Source: Branchiostoma floridae (lineage: Eukaryota; Chordata; Leptocardii; Amphioxiformes; Branchiostomatidae). Taken from it: a stretch of DNA of 60,000 nt. The notes beneath the pieces were generated by a model that did not search any database, had not been told where the DNA came from, and saw only the letters and a list, made by a program, of their open reading frames with translations. The stretch spans positions 6,418,196-6,478,195 of the forward strand of contig NC_049979.1 in the NCBI RefSeq assembly GCF_000003815.2, read 5' to 3'. The position numbers and the translations under genes are program-made. Shown here in pieces: positions 1-15,100 of the stretch. Each line of letters starts with the position of its first letter. The stretch's first letter is position 1.

Positions 1-37
1 GATATGGGAATTTTTTTCTGCAAAGGTTGATCCTTAC

Positions 38-199
38 CATGCACCTGCCTAGGTCATCACAGAGGTTGGAGTGTCCATGACAGTTGCAGCGCCGGGTCTG
101 GTCCTGTACGCAGTCGTTAGGCGTGCCACGTCGGGCATCTCCTGAGAAGCCAGGGGCACATAGCTCACACTGGACACCGTATGTGTTGTGTTGGCAGTT
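38..199 (-). CDS. LE exon 46 (last in window)
   Basis: 54 codons, phase 0-0. It starts [14 protein letters not shown], has linker VQDQTRRC and ends CDDLGRCM at a good donor (GTAAGG). The reading frame is open into the next exon beyond the left edge, so the array and gene continue there. Confidence 0.86.
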
Positions 200-3100
200 C
201 TGGATTGATATAGAAAGAGAGAAATTAACAGTGTATGAAAGAAATGTATCTCTTTGGAAATGTATCACTTCAGAAGAAATTATTGGTATTAAAAAAAATT
301 TATAGCTACAATTATACATAACAAAGCAATATAGACTCTACAGGCTTGAATGCAACCAAGGACGTAAAGGATAAAGCTATACACAGAAAGCTGGTGACTT
401 AAAACTTTTCATATGTCACTTAATCTAAACTGAACATCGATTCTTCAAAACTACATGTAAATCGAAACATGCTATCAATATACAAGGCGTTGGTGTCATT
501 CATGACAGTGAGAGTGATGAAGATCACATAAAAGCATTATAGCATGATGTGAACGAGGTCTAGGTCACTCTACTCTAGAAGTTGATCTGTAGGTGCAAAT
601 GCACCAAAAAGGGTAAGTTCTAACATCATGAGATGGGCCTGAAAAAGCTCTAACAAAAGGGAAGTACAAGTTTTTGTAAAATAGGAGTATGGACTCAAGT
701 TGGTATGTAAAAACTGAAGTATTTGCCATCATCTCAGGACAGAGCAACTCCTTCATCAGAAGGGCAGTAATGGTCCTTGCCATGTCCAATCTAACTACAA
801 GTCTTAGGACATTCTTACTATAGCTTTCTTCTACTATGAGTTTCTCATGCAAAAAGCCTGGCCACTGTTCTAGAGACAGACTCAAATCGTGGGACATCAA
901 TGGTGATATGTACAGCAATTCAGCAGACAAACTACAGTCACTACTTGAAATGGGACCAGTTGTCATGCAAAGGAAGGACATACAATGCATCTTCCCAGAA
1001 TGTCACACTCATTAGAATGCCCATGGCAGTTGCACTCTGGTACCACCGTGGGCTGACAATCATAGAAGGTCCCCCTTTTGGCATCCCCTTGGTAACCTGG
1101 CAGGCAGAGGTGGCACATGGCGCCCATGGTGTTGTGCTGACAGTTCTGCAGAGGGAGTAACAGCACAGCAGCTGGGACAGCTGTCCTGCTTCAGTAACAC
1201 TCGGAAATACTACCTACAACCCTTCTATGCATCAATGCCTAAGGGCTACTATTTATTTCTGCACGCACTAGCTGGTAGTACTACTGGCAGTGGTATACCT
1301 ATGTCTACAAGCTGTCCATTTGTACAGACTACAGTATTTCTAGGAATGGTTTTTCAACTAGCTACAGCAACTACTCATCCTAGAAAAAGACATGTAAAAC
1401 GATGTTATAAAGGAAATGATGTTATATCTTACCAAACACCTTCCACTGGGATCACACTGGTCAGAGTGGCCATGGCAGTTACATTGTGGCTGTGGCTGTG
1501 CCTGCTGACAGTCATTTGGCGTTCCCCTGCGAGCTTCACCAGAGAACCCTGGTAGACACAGCTCACACTCGCGGCCATAGGTGTTGTGCTGGCAGTTCTA
1601 TGAGCAATATCAATTGTTCAATCATCTTGGTTATATTCAAGTTTATAACCAGGGAGATAGTCTACACCGTCTAATGATTAAATATTTCAAATTCTTATTT
1701 TATGCTTTTGGTTTAATACTTGCTCATTCAACTTTATATCGGATTCAAAGTTTGCAAATCATGGATAAATGTGTTGTTCTCCAAGGGGAGGCTTATGTCA
1801 AAGGTAATGAATTAAAGTCTGAAAATCAAGAAAAACTGCCCACATTAAAAAAAAAGAGTAGAATGGTAGAAGAAAATGAACTTTCAGTGCAATTAATACA
1901 TCGTTTGTCCAGAGGCTGACAACTCACAGGCCCTTAGACATAGAGGCGTCAGGGTGAGAAGTGAGAAGGTGAGAAGGCACAATTAACTTACCACACAGTT
2001 GCCATTAGCATCACACTCCGTAGAGTGGCCATGGCAGTTACAGGCTGGCTGTTCAGGCACGCAGTCATTAGCAGTTCCCCTCCGCGCATCACCAGCAAAG
2101 CCAGGCAAGCAGAACTCACAGTTGGCACCATATGTATTGTGCTGGCAGTCCTGTTGAAGCAGTGCATTGATAGGGAAGGAAGCTAATAGCATTGTTTTGA
2201 GCAGCATTTGTACCTTGTAGGTTGAAGTCACTTGATGTCAAGAGGAGCAAACGTCCAAGCAAAGCCTGGTCTGTGCTTGTTGCTTCAGAGATATCTATGA
2301 TAGTATGATCACAGGTAAAAAGGACCCCTTGAACCTGATTTCTTGATATGATATAATGATTTTACTGAATATCTAAAACAGGTTTCCCCTAAAAATGATA
2401 CCTTCTTAAATGCCATGAAAATATAATTGTTCCCTCCCTCTCCTACGTTGATCAGAATAGTGCATTATCATACTCTACTCTGCTCATAAGCTTGCGCACA
2501 TGAACTTTTACCCTGCAATCTGCTTTCACAATGCCTAGTCCTACATTTGAAAGACATGTGGATACTTAGCAGAGTGACCCCAAGAGTAGCAAAAGTAGAA
2601 AATTTCAGGCCTACCTGGCAAACACCCAGTTCATTGCAGGTAGAAGAGTGTCCATTACAGTTACAGGCTTGTGGCTGCGTCTGCTGTTTCTGGCAGTCCT
2701 GTGGAGTTCCCCTGCGAGCATCTCCTGTAAATCCTGGCATGCAGTACTCACACTGGTTTCCATAGGTGTTGTGTTGGCAGCTCTACAGAAACAGGAAAAC
2801 GGAACCATTATCTCTTGAACCTGCATATGACCAGACCAATGTCCGTCATACAAGCAGCAATGATCCCTGCCTGTTGCAGTTACATGACTTGTTTGTATTG
2901 TAAGGTTAGTGTTAGCACTTCACTATGCCTGTACCTTGCACTTTGGGTGGCTGAAAGTATCAAAGAGATTTTTACTGCAGTTTGATCCATACCAGCCACT
3001 CAAGCACGGACAGGACATAATTCTGAAGCTGTCATTGCAGTCTGCAATAATCTTTTTGATGTTATTTGTTATCACTTTTTTCACTTTATTTTGGTGAGGT

Positions 3101-6100
3101 CAGGACTAAATCCCTGAATTTTTGCTCCTACCACACAAGCACCGTCAGAACTGCATTGGTCTGAGTGGCTGTGACAGTTGCATGAAGGAGCTGAAGCTTG
3201 GCAGTCATTGGGTGTTCCCTGTGTTGCATCTCCTGTGTAGCCAGACTGACATCTTTCACAGTTTTCCCCCTCCGTGTTGTGCTGGCAGTTCTGCAAGGCC
3301 AGTCATGTTTGGTTTGTAACATTCCACATGGGTTGGACTAGCGACCTTACCAAAGGTGGCGGGGTTCATGCCATGACGTTGAGTTGCTTTTACAGCAATC
3401 GTTAAGGGTAGCTTGGGGAGTTATCTTGTCGCAGATACAAGATGTCATTAATCGGAAATAGGGGAGAAAAGATAGACTCTCGGGCAATTAACAGTGTTCT
3501 TGCTACAGCAGTGGCTAGAAAGATTAGCACAATATATTGCACAGGACAGAGCAATTTTTTTTTCACTAGGACTAAGCTGCAGTAAAGAAATATCAGCTGC
3601 ATTTATCATTAGTACAGCGAAGAGGTTACCAGCTGAGGGGCAAAGCAGTGCCAGCTACAGGTGCTGTGAAGACAAGCATATCATATTAGCTGCAGGAGCT
3701 GACGATGCTGGTAAACAGGAATTAAGAATTAAAAGGAGGTGGTTTAGCTGCAATGAGAGGAAGGCATTTCGTATGAAAATACAGCATTGCAATGAGAGGA
3801 AGGCATTTTAAATAAAAATAAAGCATTTCGTACAAAAACAAAGCACAATGTATAACCAGTAAACATTATCAAGATCTTGGTACTCAATCTGCAACACACC
3901 ATCTTTACTTACTGTGTTCAGATTTTGGCAATAATGCTTTGGTACTAGACAAAGAACACATTTGGTACTTCAGTTCAGAAATGACTACCTTGTCCGTGGT
4001 GCTGAAATCACCGTGGTTCTTTACTCCATTAAGTCCCATGCAGCTGAGATTGAAATCTATGCCTTTAAAGGTGCACTTGGTTATATTCATTCTCTATAAG
4101 ATTTGATTTCTAAGGATGCAGTATGAGTTAACATTGTTTGGGCTGAGAAGAGCTCTGGTATATGGCCAGCCAGCCAAGAATCCACATGATCATGTGAGTG
4201 GTAGTGTATTTTCTTCTTGGTTTGACAGAAAATCTTACCTGACACCTTCCATACTCATCGCAGCTACTGGAGTGGCCATAGCAGTTGCAGGTAGGCTGGG
4301 CAGCACGACAGTCATCAGGTGTCCCTTGTCGTGCGTCGCCAGAGAACCCTGGCATGCAGAACTCACACTGGGATCCGTATGTGTTGTGCTGACAGTCCTG
4401 TCATTTGAGGGCACAAAATATGACAGTGAAAAGGAAGCTTAATGAAAGAAAGTCCTTATTATGGCTCATCAGCTATCGTTACTTTGAGGTTTGCAAATAT
4501 ATGAGACTTCTAGTTTATCTGATCTCTGGAAGTAAAAACAGAACATCTATTATTTAATGTCAGACATGTACAAGTAATCAAACCTTGTAGTGTTTGAAGG
4601 AACAGCAAATATCCAATTAGACCTGTCTGACAAGGCTTTAAATCATTCATTTTCCCAATCATTTGTATAATCCATCCACTATATACGACCACACCGGCCA
4701 CACAAACACTCATCCATACACTTCGGACACACTCTGAAACGCAAGTCATTCATTCAGTAGTCATCTGGTCTCTGTTGTAATTGCGCTGTTGTTAGCAATG
4801 GGCAGATTTGCTATTGAGTGAGCTCAGTCATTACAGGCCCTAAAGGATATCTCATTAGCCATGTAAAAAGTTGTTACTCTGCAGCTTTCAGCACTTGGGG
4901 ACATGCTGAAAAGGGGAAGGTTCTTAGTAGTTAATGTGTCAGAGGGTACATTCTGTAAAAGGGGGCAAGAGCAAAGTCGCAGTTGATGCAAATTAAAGAT
5001 AGGGGAAGGTTGAGAGAGAAACGAAAAAAGATCAGAGCAAATCATACAGTTAAAGCAATAGGAGCAAGAAATATCCAAGACAAAAATAAAATAAACATAA
5101 AAACATACAATAATATAAAACAAAACAAAACAAAAACTTACTGTGGATGACAGTGAAAAGAAGTGCCATTCTCATTTTTCTCATGACTACAATATGTTCT
5201 CTGAATTAGTAGTAAACAAACTGAAAACGTGCTGCTGGTCACCCTGATCATGCCGTCAACTAATGGTGCATTTATTACACATTGTGGTGCAACTAAGTAC
5301 AAGTATACAGACATCATTGTGAAAAGTACAGATATCTAAATGTGCTAAGACAGTCACAAAATGTGCCAGCTACATGTACATCAACATATAGCAAAGAGGC
5401 CAACACTTTCCAAACAGCTGTGTTATAAGTTTTGATATGCAATCATCATGACCGAAAGGGTGGTAACATTACATCACTACTACCATTTCCATGATGCTGT
5501 TTACAAAATGCCTTTGAAAACTAATTGTATTGAAAATATTTTTCTTAATAGCAATCTGAAGAGTATAGCCACTTTGTAGGTTGGTGCTTTAACAGACATA
5601 TTTTACCAATACATGTATATTATTACATCCATTAACATTCATCCACCGGGTTCCATATATCCACCACTTTAAAAAACAGTAGGTTTGAGAGCCGAGGTCT
5701 CTAGTGCTGCATCCCCAGGTACATGTATGCTCAGTTAAGTCTTAAGATATACTGGGGTGCATTATACAGTGGAACGTCAGGTTGGAGATCTGTTTGGACG
5801 AATCTTTTCAGGGTGGCAGAATTAGGCCACACCAATTTAATTTCTTGGTTCACGAATTTGCTCGCTCCTATTTTTTGCCAAAAGAAATAAAAATAAAAAT
5901 TACCACTCAGCAAATTTTCACCATTAATGAAACCATTTACCAATTTTCTGGTGTAGCAAATTGGCCTTTACATTATAAGCTTCTTAAAATGTGGGTATTA
6001 TCATTGCAGTTATATTTTTCATTCATGAAGAATGGGACAAACATAAAAACTGACACTACTTTTGTAATTTTCAACGAACAGGTGCTGTTACTGTACAGTA

Positions 6101-9100
6101 ATAGTGTTTTTGTACTTTTTTCAAGCTGAAAACTTTTTAGTCTTTATGTTTTGGATTAGCCTTTACCTTTACCCCAACCATTTTACAATTTTTATTTTTA
6201 TTTCGCCCTCTCGCTCCATATTTTTTATGAAAAAATCTGTGAACCAAGAAATTAAATTGGTGTGGCCTTATGTAACCTGGTGTAATTTACGTTAGCAGAT
6301 GTTACTGCCTAAATAGACTTTGAGTTCAGAGCATCGTGATGCAGTACTTTTTGCCATCTCCTACAGCCACAATTGGCTCTCACCACAAGGAACATAAAGT
6401 ATGACTATGACATGAAAAAATCAAATCCCCACTTTTATCACATTATGTAATATGTAACCTCAATTTGATTTGTGGCTTGATGACAAAATTAGACCTGAAA
6501 TGGTGATGTGAAACCAAAGCAAGGGTGTATATCATTATGGAGCAGATTTGCCAGCAAAGTAAACAAAAATTTCAACAAGGTAATAAATGGGACTGCTAAG
6601 GATTTCCATATCAATTATCAAGACCATGTTTTTTCATGCTAGCTACCTACCCCCGAATAGACCTTTGGACTTAACGCCTCTCTGAGTCTGACAATAGCCA
6701 TGGGAGAGATGGTAAAAAGGTCTGTATCAGGCGTTCCTAATGATTTGTCTTGACAGACATAACTTTGGTTTTCCAACCATGGATAACTTACGGCTAACAT
6801 TCAGACTTGTTAGATACAAAGTGAGGTATTTTGACAATAATATAGCTGCACCTGAGTTGAGTGAAGATCAAATAAAAAACAGAACACCACTACTACGGAA
6901 CATAATACAGTAACTGTTGATGTTACATCTACATGTATATGCATCTATTTGCAGTTCAACAAAACATGGATTTGATAATTACGTGACTATACATGACCTA
7001 CAACAGTAAGACACATGGAACAAAGTACCATACTACAGTAAAAGCAAACAGAGAAAACATAGATGTTTTGCATTAATCTTTTCCATTCAAACAGATAATA
7101 CACATGTACAATAGAACATTTATAAAGCACAACATCTCTACAGTTGAACTCTTAATGCTGTTGAGAAAAGAAGAAGACAATGATTAGTGATAGATGCGGT
7201 GTAGAAACACACAGTTTAAACCATTAGAATAGTCGTATAAAAAACAAGGTGCCTTTCTAGCAACATACTAAGGAATAAAAAAAGCTTCAACCTTAATAAA
7301 GCAATGATTACAATTTCTCCAACAGTGCCACAGAAAACAAGTGCATTATTATCAATTATATTACACTGAAAAGACAACAACAACAACAGTGCTGCTGGAA
7401 GGGATAGAACATATATAGCATTAACACATATAGGATTGCACATTTTACAGACAATCCGTTGAGATTTGAATATTACCTCCATTGTTCAAAGCATTGGATG
7501 ACTTACCAAACATCGTCCCATCTCATCACAATTGTCTGAGTGGCCGTAGCAGTTACATGTAGGCTGCGTTGCCTGACAGTCAGTGGGTGTTCCCACGCGA
7601 GCGTCTCCTGAGAAGCCTGGCATACAGTACTCACACCGAGAGCCATACGTGTTGTGCTGGCAGTTCTGTAGTATAGACCAGAATAATATCAATAAAAATG
7701 AGACCCCCATAATACCAAATCATTACCGTACTTTCTCGAATAAAGTACACACTTTTTAAACTTTTCAAAATTCGATCGGTGCTACAAAATGTTAGGGTTC
7801 GTATTTTGTTTGAGGTTATTACATGGACAAATGGTCAAAGAGACTAAGGTAAAGCAAAATGTACATGCAAACAAAGTATGAATGCTCACCACACAGTTGC
7901 CACTGGCGTCACACTGGTCAGAGTGGCCATGACAGTTGCAGGCTGGCTGTGCCTGCTGACAGTCGTTTGGTGTTCCTCGTCGAGCATCACCAGAGAACCC
8001 TGGCATACAGTACTCACACTGGGAGCCGTAGGTGTTGTGTTGACAGTTCTGAAATAGCAAAGAAATATTATGTATATAGTAGAGTGGACTTATTCTTTAT
8101 CTAACCGACATTGATTGCAACACAGCAGAGCTGTCTCCAGCTTAAAATTTCTTTCCGTCCCACTCATTGTTTGATAGCCCATGTTGCTAATTGTCCTGGT
8201 GAAATATGTCATTTTAATCTTATAAAAGTACATTTTTAATAGTTTCATATCATTTTTGGGATGGATGGTTTGAAATAATTTTCTGTCCCAACAAGCAAAT
8301 TTCCATCTCAGGGCTGGTTCTTGAGATGTCCCTGCACCACAGTCATCCCTAAGTAAGACATCTTGAGCCAATAGTTCCATTTTAAGAACTTTTATTCAGC
8401 ATGCCAGCAAAGAAATTAGATATTAATGCAGATGTACATGTGCAACCACCTCAAACTTGTCATTAAGGTATTTCATAAATAGAAATTGACCAGATAATCT
8501 GATGCCCCAAAGAGTATTTGATCTTTCCTTAGTGAAGGCCAATCATTTTGAAGAATCTCTTAACTATTCTTCTAATGAATTATGTCCCAAACACAGCTGA
8601 GGCAGCAATCTGTTACTACTATAGCAACAGCCCTAAAGTCATGACATACTGACCTGGCAATTCCCACTTTCATCGCATTGGTCCGAATGCCCATGGCAGC
8701 TGCATGTTGGTTGTGTCCTCTGGCAGTCCTGAGGGGTACTCCCTCGCCCATCTCCAGTGAAGCCAGGCAGACAATACTCACACTGAGGCCCGTAGGTGTT
8801 GTGTTGGCAGTCCTAGGGAAGGAAACATGATGAAGTCAATAATTGTGTATGTGAAACGCAAGAGGGGCGAGTAGAACAGAAAGAAACAACATGCCGACAC
8901 CCGGGATCGAACCTGGGGTGACAGATTACAAATCCAACATGCAAACCACAACAACAAAAGCTCAGAGCTGTTGGCATGGTCAGTTTGGCAGCACTTGAAC
9001 CCTACTGTTATACATTTGTGATATTTTGTTTCAGTTGCAGCAAAAATTGATTGACAGGTTTCTCTGCAGGGAACTTTGGTGGCAGCTGTTTAAAATGGTG

Positions 9101-12100
9101 CTTAAATCTGTGATATTCTTGTTTATTACAGAATTACAGAAATGTCTTAATGGCCAATCCCTTACCACACAGTTTCCATCACTGTCACAACGGTCTGAAT
9201 GACTGTGACAGTTGCACACAGGAGTGGTCTGTTCAGGTACACAGTCACTGGGCGTCCCAGCACGGGCATCACCAGTGTATCCAGACAAACAGGATTCACA
9301 CTGAGGTCCATAAGTGTTGTGTTGGCAATTCTGTAGGGATCAGAAGTGTTAGTAAGGTTACACATCACTGGCTCCTAGGTTATTTGACATGAACATTTTC
9401 TAATGTTGAATAATATGAGACTTATGCTAGCGGGTCGGATCGCCCTCCGGCCTTCGGGCGATCCGACCCGCGGTCGGCCTGGTACCTCGGGTGATACGGA
9501 ATATACCGTGTTGTACTAGTATTCTATATATACATGACACTAGAAGAAAAGGGACATAACCATCACAAAACAGGTTATGTGCATGTTTTTTTTAAAAGAA
9601 CATCATTAACTTTATCTTACCATACAGTTGCCATCATCATCACACTGGTTGGAGTGGCCATTGCAGTTACAGATGGGTTCGGGAACATTGCGTACACAGT
9701 CTGAGGCAGTTCCAGTTTTGGCATCACCCGAATATCCAGGCAAACAGTACTCACACTGACGGCCATATGTGTTGTGTTGGCAGTTCTGTGGGAAGAGAAG
9801 ATGCCATGACAATCTTCAATGTGTTACATCCTATCATCCTATCATCAAGTGTCATATAATGCTTTCTTGGCACTTCTAGGGCCCCTTGAAACAGACAGCT
9901 CCACTCACTTTGCATCTAAATATTATAAATGCAGTTGCTACATCCCAAAGGTATGTCAAGTACTAGTAAATCTGATTACCCAAAAAATTCAAAATACCTT
10001 ACACTTTCTCTCCCCACAATATTCCCTAACTTGTTCTAGCGATGGTAGATGTTTTATGGACGTGGTGACTGTTAATCCAACTGGATTTGGCAGCTGCTTA
10101 ACTGGTCTTGACAGGGTGGGATGAAGTGGGAGGAGTCATAATGACTGGAGACAAACATGATGAAGTCTTTGGTCTCACCAAGCAGTTTCCACTGCTGTCA
10201 CACTCATCAGCATGTCCATGGCACTCGCAGGCCGGCTGCGTCTGCTGCTGATAACAGTCACTAGATGTTCCTCGTCGGGCGTCACCGGAGAACCCAGGCA
10301 GGCAGTACTCACACTGAGGACCGTATGTGTTGTGCTGGCAGTTCTGTAGAGGTCATTTTCATCAGCAGTTTGTACAAAATAGCCCTTTTTGTTATCAATA
10401 ATTTTTCTTTATCATCACCTTACTTATATATATCCTTTTATCAAGATTTCCATGCAACAGTTCTTGTAACCTTTATGAGGCCATTCTTCAGACTTGTGCT
10501 TGTAATATTAATGTAAGCAAGCACCTTTTTATATTGATTAATCAGTTAGAAACAGCATATAGCAATAAAACTTCATGACCATTCCACTGGTCTTTAGGAA
10601 GATATGGAACTTGCAGGAACACCAGGACATCACGGAGGTAAGGAATTCAATGCAGGGGAACTGGGTCTGAGTGTAGGGAAAATATATCACCATGGACAAG
10701 GAATAGGGGATTACACTTCAGCCATGGGAATGGAAGGGATCCATTTATGGAAACAAGAAACATAACCTGGGGATAGGCTAGGGAATGTTTCTGGCCAGAG
10801 GAAGAAGAAGAAGAATGTAGAAATGAAACAAAACACGAAGAAGGTAAAGGGATGTACATGTAGGTACATTTGTAAGCAATCCAGAAGGGGGGGGGGGGGG
10901 GTAGGCTGGACATGGAATTGATACTGAGATCTGGGGGTATGGGAAAGGGGTTCAGCAAAAGCAGACTTTTGTTGACAAATGATGACATTGGGAAGGGTGA
11001 GGTGTCTGTCTCACCGAACATCTTCCTACACTATCACATTGATTGGAATGTCATGGGGATGGAATCTGGTTATGAGAGGACAGGGAAACAAGTTATGGAA
11101 ACAAGATCTGGGGATAGGCTAGGGAATGTTTCTGGCCATGGGAAGGAGAAGAAGAAACTAGAAATGAAACAAAACATGAAGAAGGGAAAGGGATATAGGT
11201 AAGCAATCCAGAGGGGAGGAGGGGGAGCTAGATATGAGTGTAGGGAAAATATGTCACCATGGACAAGGGATTACACTTCGGCCATGGGGATTGAAGGGAT
11301 CTAGTTATGGAAACAAGACCTGGGGATAGGCTAGGGAATGTTTCTGGGCATGAGGAGGAGAAGAAGAATCTAGAAATGAAACAAAACACAAAGAAGGTAA
11401 GGGGATATAGGTAAGCAATACAGAAGGCGGGGGGGGGGGGGGCTGGACATGGAATTGATCTGAGATCAGGGTGTTTGGAAATAGGTCAACAAAAGCAAAT
11501 TTTCTTTGACGAATGATGACATTGGGAAGGGTGAGGTGTCTGTCTCACCGAACATCTCCCTGCACTATCACATTGATTGGAGTGTCCATAGCAGTTGCAT
11601 CTAGGCTGGGGCAGCTGACAGTCATTAGTTGTGCCTCCCCGAGCATCCCCAACATAGCCAGCCTGGCAGTACTCACAGCGTGCCCCATATGTGTTGTGTT
11701 GGCAATTCTGCAAAATTAAAGCACTTCTGAACCAACCACTTCATTCCAGTTCCAACCTATTTCCTTTTTTTCTAGTTGATGTTCTGTACAAACACTACTT
11801 CTGCCAGGTCATCAAACAATTGAACATCATGCTGGTGGAATCAGTCTAGGCCTGTACCATTGCCACATGATGATACAATGTACATGTATGTAAGTGGTCA
11901 TCGCAAAATAGCAAAACTCGGGGGATGGGAAGACTTGCTGTGGCATTAACACATGATGAACGCAATTTCAATGGGTCTGATTTGCTTCAGATCCAGGAAG
12001 TTAGCAGTGCTCACCAGACAGTTGCCTGCACTGTCGCACTGGCTGGCATGGTTGTGGCAGTTGCAGACAGGTTCTGGTGTGTTCTGAACACAGTCGTTAG

Positions 12101-15100
12101 CCGTTCCCCTGCGAGCATCACCAGCAAAGCCTGGCAAGCAGTACTCGCACTGGGGGCCATATGTGTTGTGTTGGCAGTCCTGGTAAAACATAGACTACAT
12201 GATTAAACTACATGATAAAGTTGGTTACAACTGGGGAAGGGGGTGTAAGAAAAGGTGGGGATATTGCTCTGGGAAAGGGAAGATTTGATGACCTTGATAA
12301 TCCAAAAGAACTGATAGCAGCTGATTTGCTGATCTAGGTAAATTTTCATCAAATGTCACTCCTGGACAAAAACTGGTCGAAACATTTTCTTCAGAGATTG
12401 CTTACTTCCAAGACACATATCCAAAGATTGCTGTCAGACATAGAAGATGTTTCCAGCAAATGTGATAGAGCTCTCAATATACAAAGGAAGGAACAAATTT
12501 TGAGCTGTAATATTGAGCGAGCTGTGAATCAAGAAAGATCTATTTCTACCTACTGACATATATGTAAATATGACAGCTGATGTCACATTCAACCTCCTAA
12601 CTAGATGACATGGTACACTCTCCTTTGTAGGAGAACAGAGAACATGATGACAGAGTGGCAAAGCTCACTCGACAAGCAACAAGGGATCTTAGAAAGCCAG
12701 GATTGCAACAAAAATATTTGCAAAGAGCACGCATTACAGGGTGCAGGTTTCTTACAGGCAGGCTGGGTTTCCAATCCCAAAACCTGGTGGTCTAAAAGAA
12801 GAATCACTAGCCACTAGACTAAAAGTGCACAGGAATCCATTCCAATAGACTCAAAGCTGAGACGGCTGGGCAAGACTTGGCTAAAGACAGAAGAAACACG
12901 CAGAATCCTTGACAAAATACAAGGACAACAAATCGAGGTGTACAGCACACTGGGGTTTGCAGGGGAGGGGATTGCTTTCCGTAACCGGTGATGGCTCACC
13001 AAGCAGGTCCCATCCAGCTCACATTGGATGGAGTGTCCATGGCATTCACAAGCTGGCTGTTCTAACTGACAGTCATACTGAGTTCCAATGGTGGCGTCAC
13101 CAACATAGCCAGCCATACAGTATTCACACCCTGCACCGTATGTGTGGTGTTGGCATCCCTGCAGGAAGTATCAACTTTACTGCATTATTAGAATTACTGT
13201 TCATGCAGTGCCTCGCAAGAAAGAGATAACCTGCTAACAGCAATGTCAATGGTGAAATATCATGCATTGGCAAATATGCAATTGAGGGCTTACCACACAG
13301 TTGCCTGCACTGTCACACTGGCTGGCATGGTTGTGGCAGTTGCAGACAGGTTCGGGTGTGTTCTGAACACAGTCGTTAGCCGTTCCCCTGCGAGCATCAC
13401 CAGCAAAGCCTGGCAAGCAGTACTCGCACTGGGGGCCATATGTGTTGTGCTGGCAGTCCTAAAGAAAGATATGAAGTAAACAATGACTTAGCTAAAAAGT
13501 GTCAGACGGAACTTTAAAAGCACCATGTTAGCAGATGGAATCAGCAATCAATTTACTGGAGTTTACCACTGGTAAAGGATCACTGAATTATGTTATATAC
13601 TGTACAATGTAACCATCAGGTGGCTAGGGCCAAAGTGCCATACATCTGCTCTCACTCACTTAAGTCGTTTTGTTATGAAACAACAGGTTGAAAAAAATTG
13701 ATGTTCTACCAAAGACCTTGGTTCTACCAACTCATGCTTAAGTAATCATTGGGCCAATCTGAGTCTGAATTCTGCCAATCTGTGCATCAAAATGTTTCTG
13801 AAAAAAGTTCTTCTCACCTCACAGTTGCCGTTGGCATCACACTGATTGGAGTGGCCATTGCAGCTGCAGGCTGGCTGATCCCGCCGACAGTCATTTGCAG
13901 TCCCTCCGCGACCATCACCAGAGAACCCAGGTAGGCACAGCTCACACTGACGACCATAGGTGTTGTGTTGACAGTTCTAAGTTCAATCATTTCAAAGCAG
14001 GAATTAATGCGTGCCTTTGTTGTGCAGTACACTAAATCTTGCCGGAAGTTATCATATATAGACTGTGCTGTTTTTTAAAGTTCTGAATCAGTGATGTAAG
14101 CTGATTGGCCATTGAACTCTATACTCTGATTGGCCAATATAGTCAGTGCAATATGATATCCTGTAATCTGATTGGCTATCTCCTGCCCGATTCTCAGAGC
14201 GCCCTGCCCTAACTAGAGTAAAGGCTATAAAAGCCAGTGCGGTACCACTCTCTTGTCATTCTGATGAAGACTTTTGAATAAAAGGTCGAAACCGGTAAAT
14301 CGTTGTGTTTCAGCCATCATCTTCTGACACCTAATCGACCAAGTGATGAGAGGACTATAAGAGTTTTCATGGAGTTGATGACTGGAGTATATTCCACTCA
14401 CCACACAGTTGCCACTGGCATCGCACTGGTCAGAGTGACTATTACAGTTGCAGGTCGGCTGTGCCTGCTGACAGTCATTGGGGGTGCCTCCACGAGCGTC
14501 ACCAGAGAACCCTGGCAAGCAGTACTCACACTGGGAGCCGTATGTGTTGTGCTGGCAATCCTGTGATTGAAAATGTATACCTTAAGTTTGTGTTTTGCCA
14601 ATCAATTAAGTCTAATCAGAGATTTGACAATTTTGGCATCGTGAAAATTTCACTGTAAAATTTTCATGAAAGAGCATGAGCCTACAGCTTATGAAAATAG
14701 AGTTATAAGGAAAATTCAGGCCTTACCACACAGTTACCACTTGAATCACATTGGTTGGAGTGGCCGTAACAGTTACAGGTGGGCTGGGCCCGTTGGCAGT
14801 CATTGGCAGTACCTCTACGTGCATCTCCTTCAAACCCTGGCATACAGTACTCACACTGAGGACCATATGTGTTGTGCTGGCAGTCCTGTTTTAGAAAACA
14901 CATTGTCTTTATATTTGCAAGGCAACAAATTTCCTTTTGATTAAAACTTAACTACATGTAACGCACCAACATTAACCAACAAGCCTACAGCTACAATGCT
15001 AAGGACTCACCACACAGTTGCCACTGGAGTCACATTGCTCTGAGTGTCCATAGCAGTTGCATGTGGACTGGGTCTGTCGGCAGTCATCAGCAGTGCCTCT

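Noticed and set aside
900-1555. Plus-strand ORFs lying over the LE exons (for example Val/Ala- and Thr-rich ones)
   Set aside because: They are antisense shadows of cysteine-rich minus-strand exons and recur identically over most LE exons.
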